Shown here piece by piece: positions 22,043-31,994 of a stretch of DNA of 64,000 bases (the stretch's first letter is position 1; each line of letters opens with the position of its first letter). A model generated the notes under the pieces. That model searched no databases. It saw nothing but the letters and a program-made list of their open reading frames with translations, and was not told the origin of the DNA. This DNA comes from Selaginella moellendorffii (Eukaryota; Streptophyta; Lycopodiopsida; Selaginellales; Selaginellaceae), in assembly GCF_000143415.4 (NCBI RefSeq), contig NW_003314306.1:1406615-1470614 (forward strand), in the 5' to 3' direction. Both the position numbers and the translations under genes were made by a program.

Positions 22043-22078
22043 TCCAATTGGTATGGAACGTTCCAGCTATCACAGCCT
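21996..22078. repeat. Near-perfect 30-bp hairpin inverted repeat
   Basis: The left arm 21996-22025 starts aggctgtgatagctggaacg and the right arm 22049-22078 ends cgttccagctatcacagcct. They pair over 30 bases with a single G-T type mismatch around a 23-base loop. It overlaps the end of the GH17 pseudogene frame. It could be a miRNA-like foldback or a tiny inverted-repeat element. Confidence 0.85.
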
Positions 22079-22142
22079 CACAACAGCTCGCTGCTCGTGG
22101 AGCTGGTGCATGTCAATATAAAGGTTTGCAAAGTCTTAGGGC

Positions 22143-23958
22143 ATGGAGGAGATGGAGGGGGACGAGTCATTTTTGAACGCGCTGTGGGATTTGCCGCTCA
22201 CTGCCGAGGAGAAGGCACGAATCCATTCGGAGTTTGTGGAAATGCCTGTGCATCTGGTAGCTAGGTACTTCATTCCTCCGACTCCACAGGACAAAGCGGC
22301 CACACTTCGCTCCTTCCTGAAACGGTAAGAAACGGCTTCCGAGCAATACATTTGTCACTGGTGCCAAAGATCGTTTTTCAGGTAAAGAACGGTTCCGAGC
22401 AATACATATGTCACTAGTACCAGTAAAAGACAGAGGGCAATCAGCAGGTATAAACCGGTTTGTGTGCAGCCGGAGACAATGCTAGGCCATGCCAATCCGA
22501 TTCTAGTTGCCCTTCTGTGGCTGTACTTGCTAGTCAAAGGAGGTAAAGTGCAGCTCACTCATATACGGACGGCTAGACTTCGGAAGATTAAGGTGGCGGA
22601 AGCGACTTACTACCCTGCTATTCTGTGCTTCTTGGAAGCGGCATCTTTTGGGCAGGAGGGTTTGCACTTTGGAGGAGTTTACCTTGTCTTCATCATCCTT
22701 ACGATCCTCACTTCGTTGTCTTCATCATCCAGGAGGCTTTGCACTTTGGAGGAGAGGGAGAGGGAAAGGTAAAGACGTCGGATCTTCACCGTCGGATCTT
22801 TGTGTGCACCGAGATGAAGGCTCCAACCGAAGTGAAGACCTCAGTCAAGCACGGAAATAACAGTGATCCGACAGGAGTTGAGTCCAATTCACTCTTGATT
22901 GGGCAAGAAGCTGAATATGTGGAATCAACAGAGGGAGATGAACCTGTGGCTATGGACAGGTTCTGGGTGGTGAAATATTTGTGACAAGACGGAAGTGTGG
23001 AGGTGAGTCCTGAGTTCCCATGACCGCAGAAGTCCAATGAAACCCCGCAGCAGTTGGCCCTGATGAATCCCGCCTTCATACTGATGAAGCTGAGGGATTT
23101 GGACGACAGCGAGAGCAGGCTGGGGAGCGTTAGGCTCTGTGATATCCTTCCTGGCATGCCGTCAGCGGGATTCTCGACGTTGGTTGCATACATGGAGCAG
23201 CTGCGGGAGATACATGGTCTACGGGTTTCAGTTGTTCGTTTGCATGGAGCACACAACGACGACATCAGCATCTCAGACCTGAACATCGTCGCTTATGGCC
23301 GCAAGTCGCTTGTCATGCTCAGGAGATCGCGCTCAACAGCGTTGAAGATATGTTTGCCTGCAGATGCTGGCACCGAGAGAGAGATACATTCAGCATCGGA
23401 TGATCATCCTAATCTGCGGCAACTACTGAACTGGGGGACTGTGGACGTCGGGAACAGGGAGGGTCTTTTCCAGCTTTTGGAGTTGGACGGATTTGGGAAG
23501 CGAAGCATGTAAGTGATTTAACTTCAACTGGGATGATGTGGAACCAGGCATTCGAAGGTCTGAGGGATCTTCACGGGAAAGGCATCCTGCATCGAGACGT
23601 GAAGCCAGACATGGTGTTTAGAGGGAATGTATTGAAGATCAATGACTACGACGTCACCTGTTTCAAAACTGATCGTCAGGAATTGAGGAGAAAGGTTGGC
23701 ACTCGCGGCTATCACTCGCCATCGAGCTCGATGCAGCCTTACAAAGAGGAGACGACATCCTATCCCTTGCTCTGGCGTTCTATTCTGCAAACCTCGGCAT
23801 CACAAAGTCTTCAAGGAAGGGGCGCTTGCAGATCTTACGATGCTGTTTGGATCCGCGCCTTTCCCTGCTTGCATGAGGATGCGCAGTTGAGGATGCTCTG
23901 CGGAAACACGGCCTCGATCAAGAACAGGATGATGAAGACAACGAAGAAGAAGAAATGA
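22143..23958 (+). pseudogene. Degenerate kinase-like gene (probable pseudokinase or pseudogene)
   Basis: The upstream part encodes MEEMEGDESFLNALWD and other fragments that I do not recognise. From 23054 a kinase-like protein follows: a front region (RLGSVRLCDILPGMP), then an N-lobe with Lys in TALKICLP and an alpha-C-like EREIHS. After a frame change near 23510 come AFEGLRDLHGKGILHRDVKP and INDYDVTCFKTD. The catalytic Asp of HRD is kept, but the Asn expected in HRDxKPxN is Met and DFG is DYD. The C-lobe then drifts into other frames and an acidic/lysine tail. A gtaagt at the frame change would imply an intron of under 40 nt, which I consider doubtful. It is probably a decayed gene. Confidence 0.65.
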
Positions 23959-25312
23959 CGACGAAGACGACGATGACGAGGAGGAAGGTTAAGCAGAGCA
24001 TCGTCACTAGTTGTGATTTTTTTTTGTACTTATCTTTCTTATTTTTATTTTAATTTTGTCTTGTTTTTTCTAGTAGAAAGCGGTCTAAATGTGACTATGA
24101 AGTTATCATAGCAACGGCGGACTCCACCATTTCGATGACTTTGTTAGCAAAGAAGATGGAATGATTGAAGCGAGCAAGCAACCAAAGAAGAATGGGAGTT
24201 TCAAGCAAAAAAGGGAGGACTGACTGATTGAGCTTGGAAAGTTTTCCATGATGTGATCTGAGTCACAGCAAGACCGGGAAGGCACAATTAACGCGAGATC
24301 CAGTGTGAATCTCCCGGCCAGCCAGCCACACGAAAACAACTTAAAGAATGGAATTTGACCGGCAGCACATCAACCAATGCAAATATCCGACCAAACCCAC
24401 GCGAAGTACCATGGAAGCTTTTTGACAAGTGACCAGCCACTGTTTCGAGAAGTGATTCCACAATCCACAAGAGATTCTCGGCTTGGATCCGAGAAGGATG
24501 GATGGATTTAAAGCCATGGAGACATTGAGAGAGACTTTCTCTTGCCTTCCAGCACGCCATCCATCCATCCAAAACTTGTCTGACAATGGTGGTCCGGGAG
24601 AGACGAATCAAGCAAAGAAAACCCACAAAATTAAGCAAAAACAGCGCACTAGGAGCGTCATAAACGCAAGCAGGGAAGCAATCGATCGTGACTTCAATGA
24701 ATAAAATTCAAGCCACGGACCCACAAGGACGCAGAAAGAATCCACAGCCTCACAGCCAAATTCAGATGATCCACAGCAAGCAAAGACAATCCATGAGACA
24801 AAGAAGAAAAGAACACTCTAAAGAACAGGGAGGGGAATTAGATCGCCCACCTCTTGCCTTGTCTCTCTTAAGTAACCGAAATGATGATGACGATGATTGA
24901 TGGTGGTCTCCATTGTTTACTCCAATTTGTCTAATGGTTGCCACGAATTCGATGACACGGGATCTGATCCAAGAAAGAAAGTTGCGTGAAAGAGAAAAAG
25001 AAAGGATCGGGATCATCAGGCGCAAGAACACGACAAACCAGAGCAATGCACAAAAGGCGAACCTTAAAAGGAAAAAACCGCGATGACTCTCTTTCCACAG
25101 ACAAACACCACATCTATAGCTCGTGAAGAGCGCGAGCGAATTTCCCTGAGGATCTTTTCCGAAGACTAAACAACGCACTGAAAAGAGAAAGCTTCCAATG
25201 CCATCAATCCGGAGGAGCCAAATTCCCCTCCCCTGATCTACGCTAGGCGGCGGACCTTCTTTCCTTTCTACCAAAAAAGAAAGACGAAGAAATCCTCTAC
25301 TCCAGCCTCCAA

Positions 25313-25343
<31 letters not shown>

Positions 25344-25416
25344 TGATCAGATACTTCGCTCGATCTAGCAAAGAAGAAGCGAAATTCCACACCTGCATCA
25401 CCGATCGGAGCTGGAA
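23959..25416. other. Intergenic region and F-box/kelch 3' flank
   Basis: About 1.45 kb lack a supported gene. An open frame on the minus strand at 24762-25274 is hydrophobic and low in information, and I regard it as chance or 3' UTR of the F-box gene. A (CT)n run of about 28 bases lies at 25313-25340. Confidence 0.55.
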
Positions 25417-26511
25417 TCACGCCTTCATGACCGCGCAATTGTAGACGAAGTTGTCGCCGACGGGGCTCGCCTCCGCGACGCGCCGCCACAGCACGCCGCC
25501 GGATCGCGCCGGGCGGCACGCATCGATGAACGGCACATCCAGCTCGGAGCCGCCGATGAGCCACACCTCCTCCCCGACGCCCTTAAACCCTAGCCCCCAT
25601 CCATGGGACTCGGCATTTGCCCGCCGCCCCGCCGCCGCATCCAGCACCGTCCACCTCCCGCCAAACTTCTCATACCTCTTCAACAGACCGTTGGGATGAT
25701 CCCACGCGTACAGCACGTCGCCCACCACCGCCACTAGCGGCGGCGCCACCGAGCCTCTAAACCGCGACACGCTACTCTCCGGCCAAAGCCCCGGTATGAC
25801 CGTCCACCGCCGAGTCCTGGGATCGAACCGCTCACCTGCCGTGACCGGCTGATCTCGGCCGTCCGTCCCCCCAATCACGTAAAAGCAGCCGTCCATCACG
25901 AACCCCGAGCACTCCTTCCGCGCGGTATGCATGGGCGGTAGCGCGCGCCAGCGCCCGGCGCCGCTGCAGTACACCTCCGCGTCGCGCAGCGGCGTGCTGG
26001 TCCCAAACCCCGCGCCGCCGGCCACGTACGCCATGCCGCCGAAGCTGGCGGACGCGAACTGGCACCGCGGCGTCGTCATGGGCGGCGCCGCAGACCACTC
26101 GTTGCGGTCCGCGCGGTACCGCCAGATGACCGGGTGCATCCGGAAGTTGTAGAACGAGGGCCCGACCACCAGGAGCTCCCGCCCGGCCACGAAGCACTCC
26201 TTATCGTTGTCCGTGAAGATCTGGTCCGCGGGAAAGGCCGGGAGGCGATGCCAGGCCATGAGAATTGGATCCAGCGCGAAGAAGGGGCCGCCCATGGCGA
26301 GCGTGATGTAGAGCCAGGGCTCCGAGATGCCGTCGTTGGATCGGATGGAGAAGATTTGGTCGGGGCGGAGGGCTTGATTCCACTGGCGCGAGACGAGGCG
26401 GAGGCGGGGGTAGAGTCCGCGCGGTACGCGCGCGAGGCAGCTCTGCGCCACGCCGCGCGGTAGCCCGGGGATCAGTGCCTGGTCTCGATCGGGCTCCTCG
26501 TCGGAGGACAT
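25417..26511 (-). CDS. F-box/kelch-repeat protein
   Basis: The gene has a single GC-rich exon of 364 aa from the ATG at 26511 (MSSDEEPDRDQALIPGLP). The frame is open to an ATG at 26619, but that extension overlaps a telo-box that looks like 5' UTR. F-box/kelch proteins are substrate adaptors of SCF ubiquitin ligases: the F-box binds SKP1 and the kelch propeller binds the target. The F-box reads LIPGLPRGVAQSCLARVP followed by RLRLVSRQWNQAL. Kelch blades are seen as FASASFGGMAYVAGG, DAEVYCSGAGRWRALPPM, SGFVMDGCFYVIGGTDGR, ERFDPRTRRWTVIPG and EEVWLIGGSELD. It resembles the plant group with the LIPGLPxDVAxxCLxRVP signature. The target is unknown. Confidence 0.9.
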   Translation of the reverse strand: MSSDEEPDRDQALIPGLPRGVAQSCLARVPRGLYPRLRLVSRQWNQALRPDQIFSIRSNDGISEPWLYITLAMGGPFFALDPILMAWHRLPAFPADQIFTDNDKECFVAGRELLVVGPSFYNFRMHPVIWRYRADRNEWSAAPPMTTPRCQFASASFGGMAYVAGGAGFGTSTPLRDAEVYCSGAGRWRALPPMHTARKECSGFVMDGCFYVIGGTDGRDQPVTAGERFDPRTRRWTVIPGLWPESSVSRFRGSVAPPLVAVVGDVLYAWDHPNGLLKRYEKFGGRWTVLDAAAGRRANAESHGWGLGFKGVGEEVWLIGGSELDVPFIDACRPARSGGVLWRRVAEASPVGDNFVYNCAVMKA

Positions 26512-26540
26512 TCTTTCTTGTTCTTCGTGCTCGTGAGCAA

Positions 26541-26555
26541 AAACCCTAAACCCTA
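26541..26555. promoter_or_regulatory. Telo-box tandem upstream of the F-box/kelch start
   Basis: The plus strand reads aaaccctaaacccta, two overlapping plant telo-box motifs, about 30-45 bases upstream of the preferred minus-strand start codon. Telo-boxes are common near start sites of plant growth-linked genes. The function here is inferred. Confidence 0.55.
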
Positions 26556-28141
26556 TTTCCTCCCCCGATCTTCCTCTGGGCGCGGCAAATCCATCGCTAT
26601 ACCCAGCGCCCTGATCCATCTGGAAGCTCTCCTCCCGGGCGATCCATCAGTCCGCGCGAGAATCTCGAGAAAAGAATGAATCGATCGATCCGATAGCTAG
26701 CTACCTACATTCTTGGCGTAGATTGCTCGCTTCACTTCCCAGATCTGCGCGATCGCTGCGAGAAAACAGGGGAGGGAGAAAAGAGTATGCCCAAAAGAAA
26801 AGTATAGCGGTCGACAGATCGTAGTACCCGGACTCCAGAGCTTAGGAAAAAGAAAAGAAGAGAGGAAGAAATTTAAAACACTGGCAAGATCCACTGCTGG
26901 GCTTGATTGATCAAGACGAGAGAACCAATCACTCGAGGATGCATAGAGGAGCCAGGAAGAACACCAAGACCAGAAGAAAAAAACTGGAGCGAGAGGAAAA
27001 AATCTCTTTCGCTCTTCTACTGTAGCTCCTGCTGCTGCTGCCGTCAATCTACCAATCTATCAAAATCTTAGCCCTGGTCCCCCTATCAAATCATTTTTTG
27101 GATGAGTCTCTGTGTTCTTCGTCTTCATGCTAGCAGTAGCGAGCGCGATTTCTTCCGGAATCGCGGCGGCCAGATTGGATTGGCTTTGCTCCCGTGCCCC
27201 AGACAATCTGGGCAAGCAAGAACGCGGCCGGAATTGGAGCTGCCGCTGTGCCTCCTGGCTCCAAACAAAATCTGTGCAGCGCGGGGAGCGAGCACAGCCC
27301 AGCCACTTGCCCTGCGCGTCTTGTGTGTGCTTTGCCGTGCCGTGCAAAGCAGAGGGCGCGAAAGGATAGAGGAGAGATTTGAGGAGGAAGAAGAGGCAGC
27401 CCTATAGCTAGCCAGTCTCGATTCACGAGCGAGCAGCGAAAGAAAGAGGAGAGAGAGAAAGAAAGAAAGAAAGCGCGAGAAATGCAATTGGGGGCAAGGA
27501 AATCCCTAAAATCTCTGGTACCGCGCTGCTCTGCTACTGCGCAGCTATCCAATCCATCCCTGCGCTGCTACTACCGCGGTACTGGCAGCACTGCACTGCG
27601 CCTGCTGTACAATCGCCCTGGCTGCCGCCGCCGCCGCCAATCTGCGAGAAAAGGAGCACAAGCTTAAATAAATGCCCAGACTCCCTGTTTGCCCTAAAAA
27701 CAGGGGACCAATTTTGCCCTAAAAGCAGGGGAATTCCAATGTTCTCTTTCCCTCTTCTTTGGCAATCCAGATAGAAATGGTTTTCTGCAATTTAGTCCAG
27801 ATAGAATTTCTTTGGCAATCCAGAAATGGTTCTCTTTTCTTAGATCCAAATGGTTATCTTTCCTTCTTCTTTGGAAATCTACCAAATCTTTTGCGCAAAT
27901 GCTTTGATCGATTTTCTTTTCGCTCCATCTAGTCCTGGACTCCACATTGAATGCGCGGTGTTAAAACCTTTTAACAGCAATGGCTAGAGCGGCATGAAAA
28001 TCAAAATACCCGTCGCTAGTCTCTCTCGGTTCATGTGTACTGCGATGTCCCTCGCGCTGCGAAAATTTCCACCATTATAATCACCATTTGGAGCGATGAT
28101 AGTTGCGGTCACACTCACCTCTCGAGTCGAGCAGCGCAGCG

Positions 28142-28167
28142 CGGTGGTGGTGGTGGTGGTGGTGGTG
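28142..28167. repeat. (GGT)n microsatellite
   Basis: About eight uninterrupted ggt units lie in intergenic DNA. Confidence 0.9.
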
Positions 28168-28552
28168 ACAAAAAAACTCTCAGCTCCATCTCCACAGCTC
28201 CAGTGCTCCAGGCACAGTCTTTTCACCTCCCTGATTGGTTTTTACTCCTTGTTTAATCCTCGAGTGGAGAAAGAGAAGATCGATCCCTGTGGAGAAGTCA
28301 AAGCGGAGCTCGTCAAACTGGGCGAGACTACGAATGCGAATTTAAGCTGGGAGTGTGTCGCAGTTATGAGCACATACCTGTGGAGCGCAAGAATGTCCTC
28401 TCAAGGCTCCCCCTCTGAGATGCTGTCGCCGGCTAAGCCAGCAAGCCCCGGATAGCGACCCTCGTCGTCGGCGACGGCTCCAAAATTCCACATTGCGAGT
28501 TCCAAGTTTTCCAAGTTCCAGCCATCCGGTCCGGTCGAGAAGAAAGCAAAGC

Positions 28553-28630
28553 GTCTCTCTCTCTCTCTCTCTCCTCCGGCTACCTGTGTATACGCCCAAG
28601 TTAATACGTCACTCAATCGAGCGAGAAAAC

Positions 28631-28662
<32 letters not shown>
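28553..28662. repeat. (CT)n and (GA)n tracts facing each other
   Basis: A (CT)10-like tract at 28553-28573 is followed about 58 bases later by an interrupted (GA)n tract at 28631-28662. On one strand the two can pair, giving a low-complexity hairpin. Confidence 0.8.
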
Positions 28663-30402
28663 TGAAAAACGAGAAAAATTCTCACGCACCGCAGCTTTGA
28701 TGCCAGAAAAATCTCTCTTTTGATCTTTTCATCCTTGATATCCTTTCGTCTTCCCTGCCATTTTCAACCACATGTCGAAAGATTTCGAAAGCAAAAATCG
28801 GAGATTCTTACGGAGAGTCGTGAGTGTTGAGGCGTACCAGCACCACCACTACTGAGCAGCAGCACACAGCGAGGCGTGTTTCCCAGCTATTATGTTGTTT
28901 GTCCGAATGACTCCAACTTTTTTGGAATCAGGAACGCACGCAGATGACAAGGCTGGGTGTCGAATCTCAGTCGTGTTGTTGTGTGTGTCGAGCTGGTCTG
29001 GTCCGTCCATGATAATGGAGGAGACTTGGAGGAAAAAGATGAGAGCTTCCCGGTTTGACTTGCCTGGCCAAAGAAGAAAGTTAGATAGATGGAGAGATAG
29101 AAAGCGTGCAGGCAGAGCTATGAGCTACTGCGACAGTAATCAAGACACATATACATACGTGTAGCGTGTTCCAGATAACAAGACTTCCTTTCTCGTCAAG
29201 GAGCTCTGCCCAAGGCCCGAGTTAAAGGGCGCCCTCTATCAAATCAGCAGCTGTGAGTGTGTGGAGCATCTCCAGGAAAAATCAAAAGGGAATTTTTCTT
29301 ACTTGGTGATGAGGTAAAAGCGAAGCTATGAGGAGTTTACCTGGGGAAAGGACGGAATTTTTTGTCATCCGGACAAAGCATTTGTACTTTTGACTTGGAT
29401 AGATTTCCTGGACTGCCAAAACATTTGTCCAAATTCTAGAAATAAAGGATGGAATGTTTTGCTGCTTACACGAAAATGTGATGCGGTCCGAGAAAGCCGT
29501 GACGACGAAACGCACGAAAGCTGACATTCGTGGCATGACTTAAGCTTATCCAGCCTCGGAAACACAAGAAACGTTTTTGTTGCTCTTGGAGATAGAATTT
29601 CCATGGCTGGATTTCAACTAGAAAGAAAAACAAGTCAGAATCAAGAGAACCTCACGGAAACGAACAAAGGTGTCCTTACTCCAAGAGAGATATGAAAAGA
29701 TGTGCTGGAGATGCAACCACTACAGCGTCATGTGTGCACAAGTCCAAAGGAGAGCCATCGTGATCGACTGGAATTCTTGATCAGACCATATCTTTTGGTT
29801 ATAAGATCCACTGCAGAAGAAAACAAGTTCGTCAAACTTTCAAGAGAAGAAAAAAGTACTGCATAAAAGGCATCGCGACTCGTCTGGAAAGAAGCATCCC
29901 AAGTCTCATAAAAAATTTCCAATCCTCAAGAAAACAGTAGATTCTTACCATAAGCTCGTCATACTTTGGAAGTTTTTATACGGTGATGTCTGGAACACAA
30001 AACGAAATAAAAGGAGTCACGCAAACAGAGAACTGTGATTCTAAGTTCGCTCGAAAGAAATTTATAGAGACTCACCACTATAGGTAGCACGCTCAACGCT
30101 CTTAATCTACAAGATGTTCAAAGGAAACTAGAAGTTAGCATCAGCCGAGAATTCCTTCTTCGATCTAGCTTGATCTAGAGGAAAAGTTCTAAGGATCTCG
30201 AAAGAAATTTAAAGGAACTCACCTATAACAAAGGAAAGAAATTTGTATAATTCAAACGCTAAGCTCACACCAGCTAGAGAGAAAATCCCTTCTTCTATTT
30301 AGATTCTAGCTTGATTTCTAGAGGAAGATCTCCAGAACCTACTCACCTCTTCCATCAGCAAGGATCTACCCGCATTTCCTCCCTTACCTATTTTTGCGGG
30401 CT

Positions 30403-30424
30403 AAAAAACCCTAAACCCTAAAAA
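30403..30424. promoter_or_regulatory. Telo-box tandem directly before the lumazine synthase start
   Basis: aaaaaaccctaaaccctaaa ends two bases before the ATG at 30426. It is the same type of double telo-box as at 26541. A role in transcription or translation is inferred from its position. Confidence 0.6.
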
Positions 30425-30425
30425 G

Positions 30426-31479
30426 ATGGATGCCTTGCGAGCTCCTCCTATTGTTGGATGCCCATGCCCGACGCCAACGATCGAGAACTCGCCGCCATCT
30501 CTTGCATCGCTCAGCCGGATTGGATGCAAATTTCCGCGTCTAGGTACTGCGCTGTGGAAATCCTGGCTGATTCTGGCTTGTAGAGATCAGCAGTGTGAGA
30601 TCTAGATGGAGCAGCGCCCGGATCCATGCCGTCGCCAAGGTGAAGGAGATCGAGGGCTCCATTCTCGCCGCTGATGGCCTTCGATTCGCTGTGGTGAGTA
30701 GAAATTTTTCTCTTTGGTTTGTTCCTTTCGTGATTGATCGTGTGTCACTCCAGGTTGCTGCTCGATTCAATGATATAATCACAAAGCCTTTGGTGGCTGG
30801 AGCGCTAGAAGCTTTCCATAGGTACTCCGTCAAGGAAGAACACATCGAGGTAAAGGGCTCGTGGTCGTTTTTTTTTAGTTTTTCTTTTCTTTGTTCTTCA
30901 GGTGTTCTGGGTTCCTGGAAGTTTTGAAGTTCCTATCGTCGCACAGACTCTAGGAAAATCGGGGAAATTCGATGCAGTAGTCTGCATTGGTGCTATTGTA
31001 AGTGCGATTTCTTCTCCTCGTCTCCTCTTGATTTTTCTTCTTCGTTTTTTCGAAGGTGAGAGGTGCTACAAGCCACTACGACGCTGTGGCGAATTCTGCT
31101 GCGTCGGGAGTTATGTCGGCATCGCTGAATTCCGGTACTCAATCCTTGGTTTTTCTCTCATAGTTTTTTGTTGTTTTTTTTTTTTTTTTTGCTCAGGAGT
31201 TCCATGCGTTTTTGGTATTCTAACTTGCGACTCCATGGATCAGGTTTGTCTAGAATTCTTTATCTCAATTCACCAGGAACAATCTCACTATCTCTGCAGG
31301 CGTTTGATCGCGCCGGTGGCAAAGTTGGGAACAAAGGAGGCGAAGCTGCCATCGCGGCGGTGAGTAATTCATTCATTCATCGCTAAACTAGATCTTTCTT
31401 GACAATCTTTTCCGTGTAGATCGAAATGGCATCGCTGCTCAAGCATCACGTCCACAAAAAACTTGTAAGGAGTGCTTGA
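30426..31479 (+). CDS. 6,7-dimethyl-8-ribityllumazine synthase
   Basis: Eight exons close in frame: 30426-30543, 30584-30693, 30754-30849, 30902-30997, 31056-31134, 31197-31243, 31300-31359 and 31420-31479, giving 221 aa. The enzyme makes lumazine from 5-amino-6-ribitylamino-uracil and dihydroxybutanone phosphate, the penultimate step of riboflavin synthesis, in plastids of plants. The first ~65 residues, rich in Pro/Ser/Arg, are a likely transit peptide. The core shows the family motifs [69 protein letters not shown] (with the active-site His), [16 protein letters not shown] and [20 protein letters not shown]. The first intron is only 40 nt. The encoded protein appears complete and functional. 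Confidence 0.95.
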
Positions 31480-31994
31480 AGATATCAAGTCTAGCTTCCA
31501 TTTTTCTTTACCACGGATAAAATCATGGATCTTTTTCCGAAGTCTTCGCTAAAACTTGATCAAAGGTTTTATGATAACAATGAAGCGCTAAAAGGTCTGC
31601 CACGTGGCAGAAATGGCTGTGCCACGTTGTGGTGATCCTAACCGTCGAATTTGCTAGGGTCGCAACTGACGGTGGATGTTTGTTCGCTCGCCCGCCCTTC
31701 TTTCTTCAATGCGCAGCAAGAATCACTTTTGCGGTGGTGGTAGCGGTGGCGATCATGGATGATGAATCATCGCGGGGATTTCACGCTTCTAGGGTAGGAG
31801 GAGGAGGAAGAAGAAGAAAGAGGAGGAGGCGCGGTGCCTTGAAGAGGATTCTCTTGCGGCAGCGAGCAAATCGGCCCAAGACTCGAGGCGATGACTACGG
31901 GTGAGGGATCTTGATGCGAAATATCATGCCCTGGGGAAGGATCGCATCGATCGCCACGCTCTCGCGCTCACCCTCCTCGTCGGCGCCGATCGAG
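31480..31994. other. Intergenic region before the GST-hemerythrin gene
   Basis: About 515 bases, with a G-box palindrome at 31597-31610 and a second ccacgt-type core near 31622. A purine-rich stretch near 31795-31830 could belong to the 5' leader. The upstream in-frame ATG at 31911 would give a longer protein, but I prefer the MGACFS start. Confidence 0.5.
31597..31610. promoter_or_regulatory. Perfect G-box palindrome
   Basis: ctgccacgtggcag is a perfect 14-base palindrome centred on the CACGTG G-box, about 390 bases upstream of the preferred start at 31995. G-boxes bind plant bZIP and bHLH factors and often mark light, ABA or stress control. The link to this gene is inferred. Confidence 0.55.

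Larger units (their letters stand above)
26556..30402. other. Long intergenic region between F-box/kelch and lumazine synthase
   Basis: About 3.8 kb carry no convincing gene on either strand. The F-box promoter and perhaps a spliced 5' leader should lie at its left end. Visible structure includes an AAAG-rich run near 27452-27475, gccctaaaaacagggg-like motifs at 27691-27732 and a (GGT)n run at 28142-28167. There is also a (CT)n/(GA)n pair at 28553-28662. Many short open frames look random. Confidence 0.5.

Noticed and set aside
24762-25274. Minus-strand frame of 170 codons downstream of the F-box/kelch gene
   Set aside because: It has low-information hydrophobic/Ser composition and no family resemblance, and it lies where a 3' UTR is expected.
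27130-27552. Overlapping minus- and plus-strand frames near 27.1-27.6 kb
   Set aside because: Several frames are open at once in a GC-rich patch, with no domain, splice support or codon pattern.
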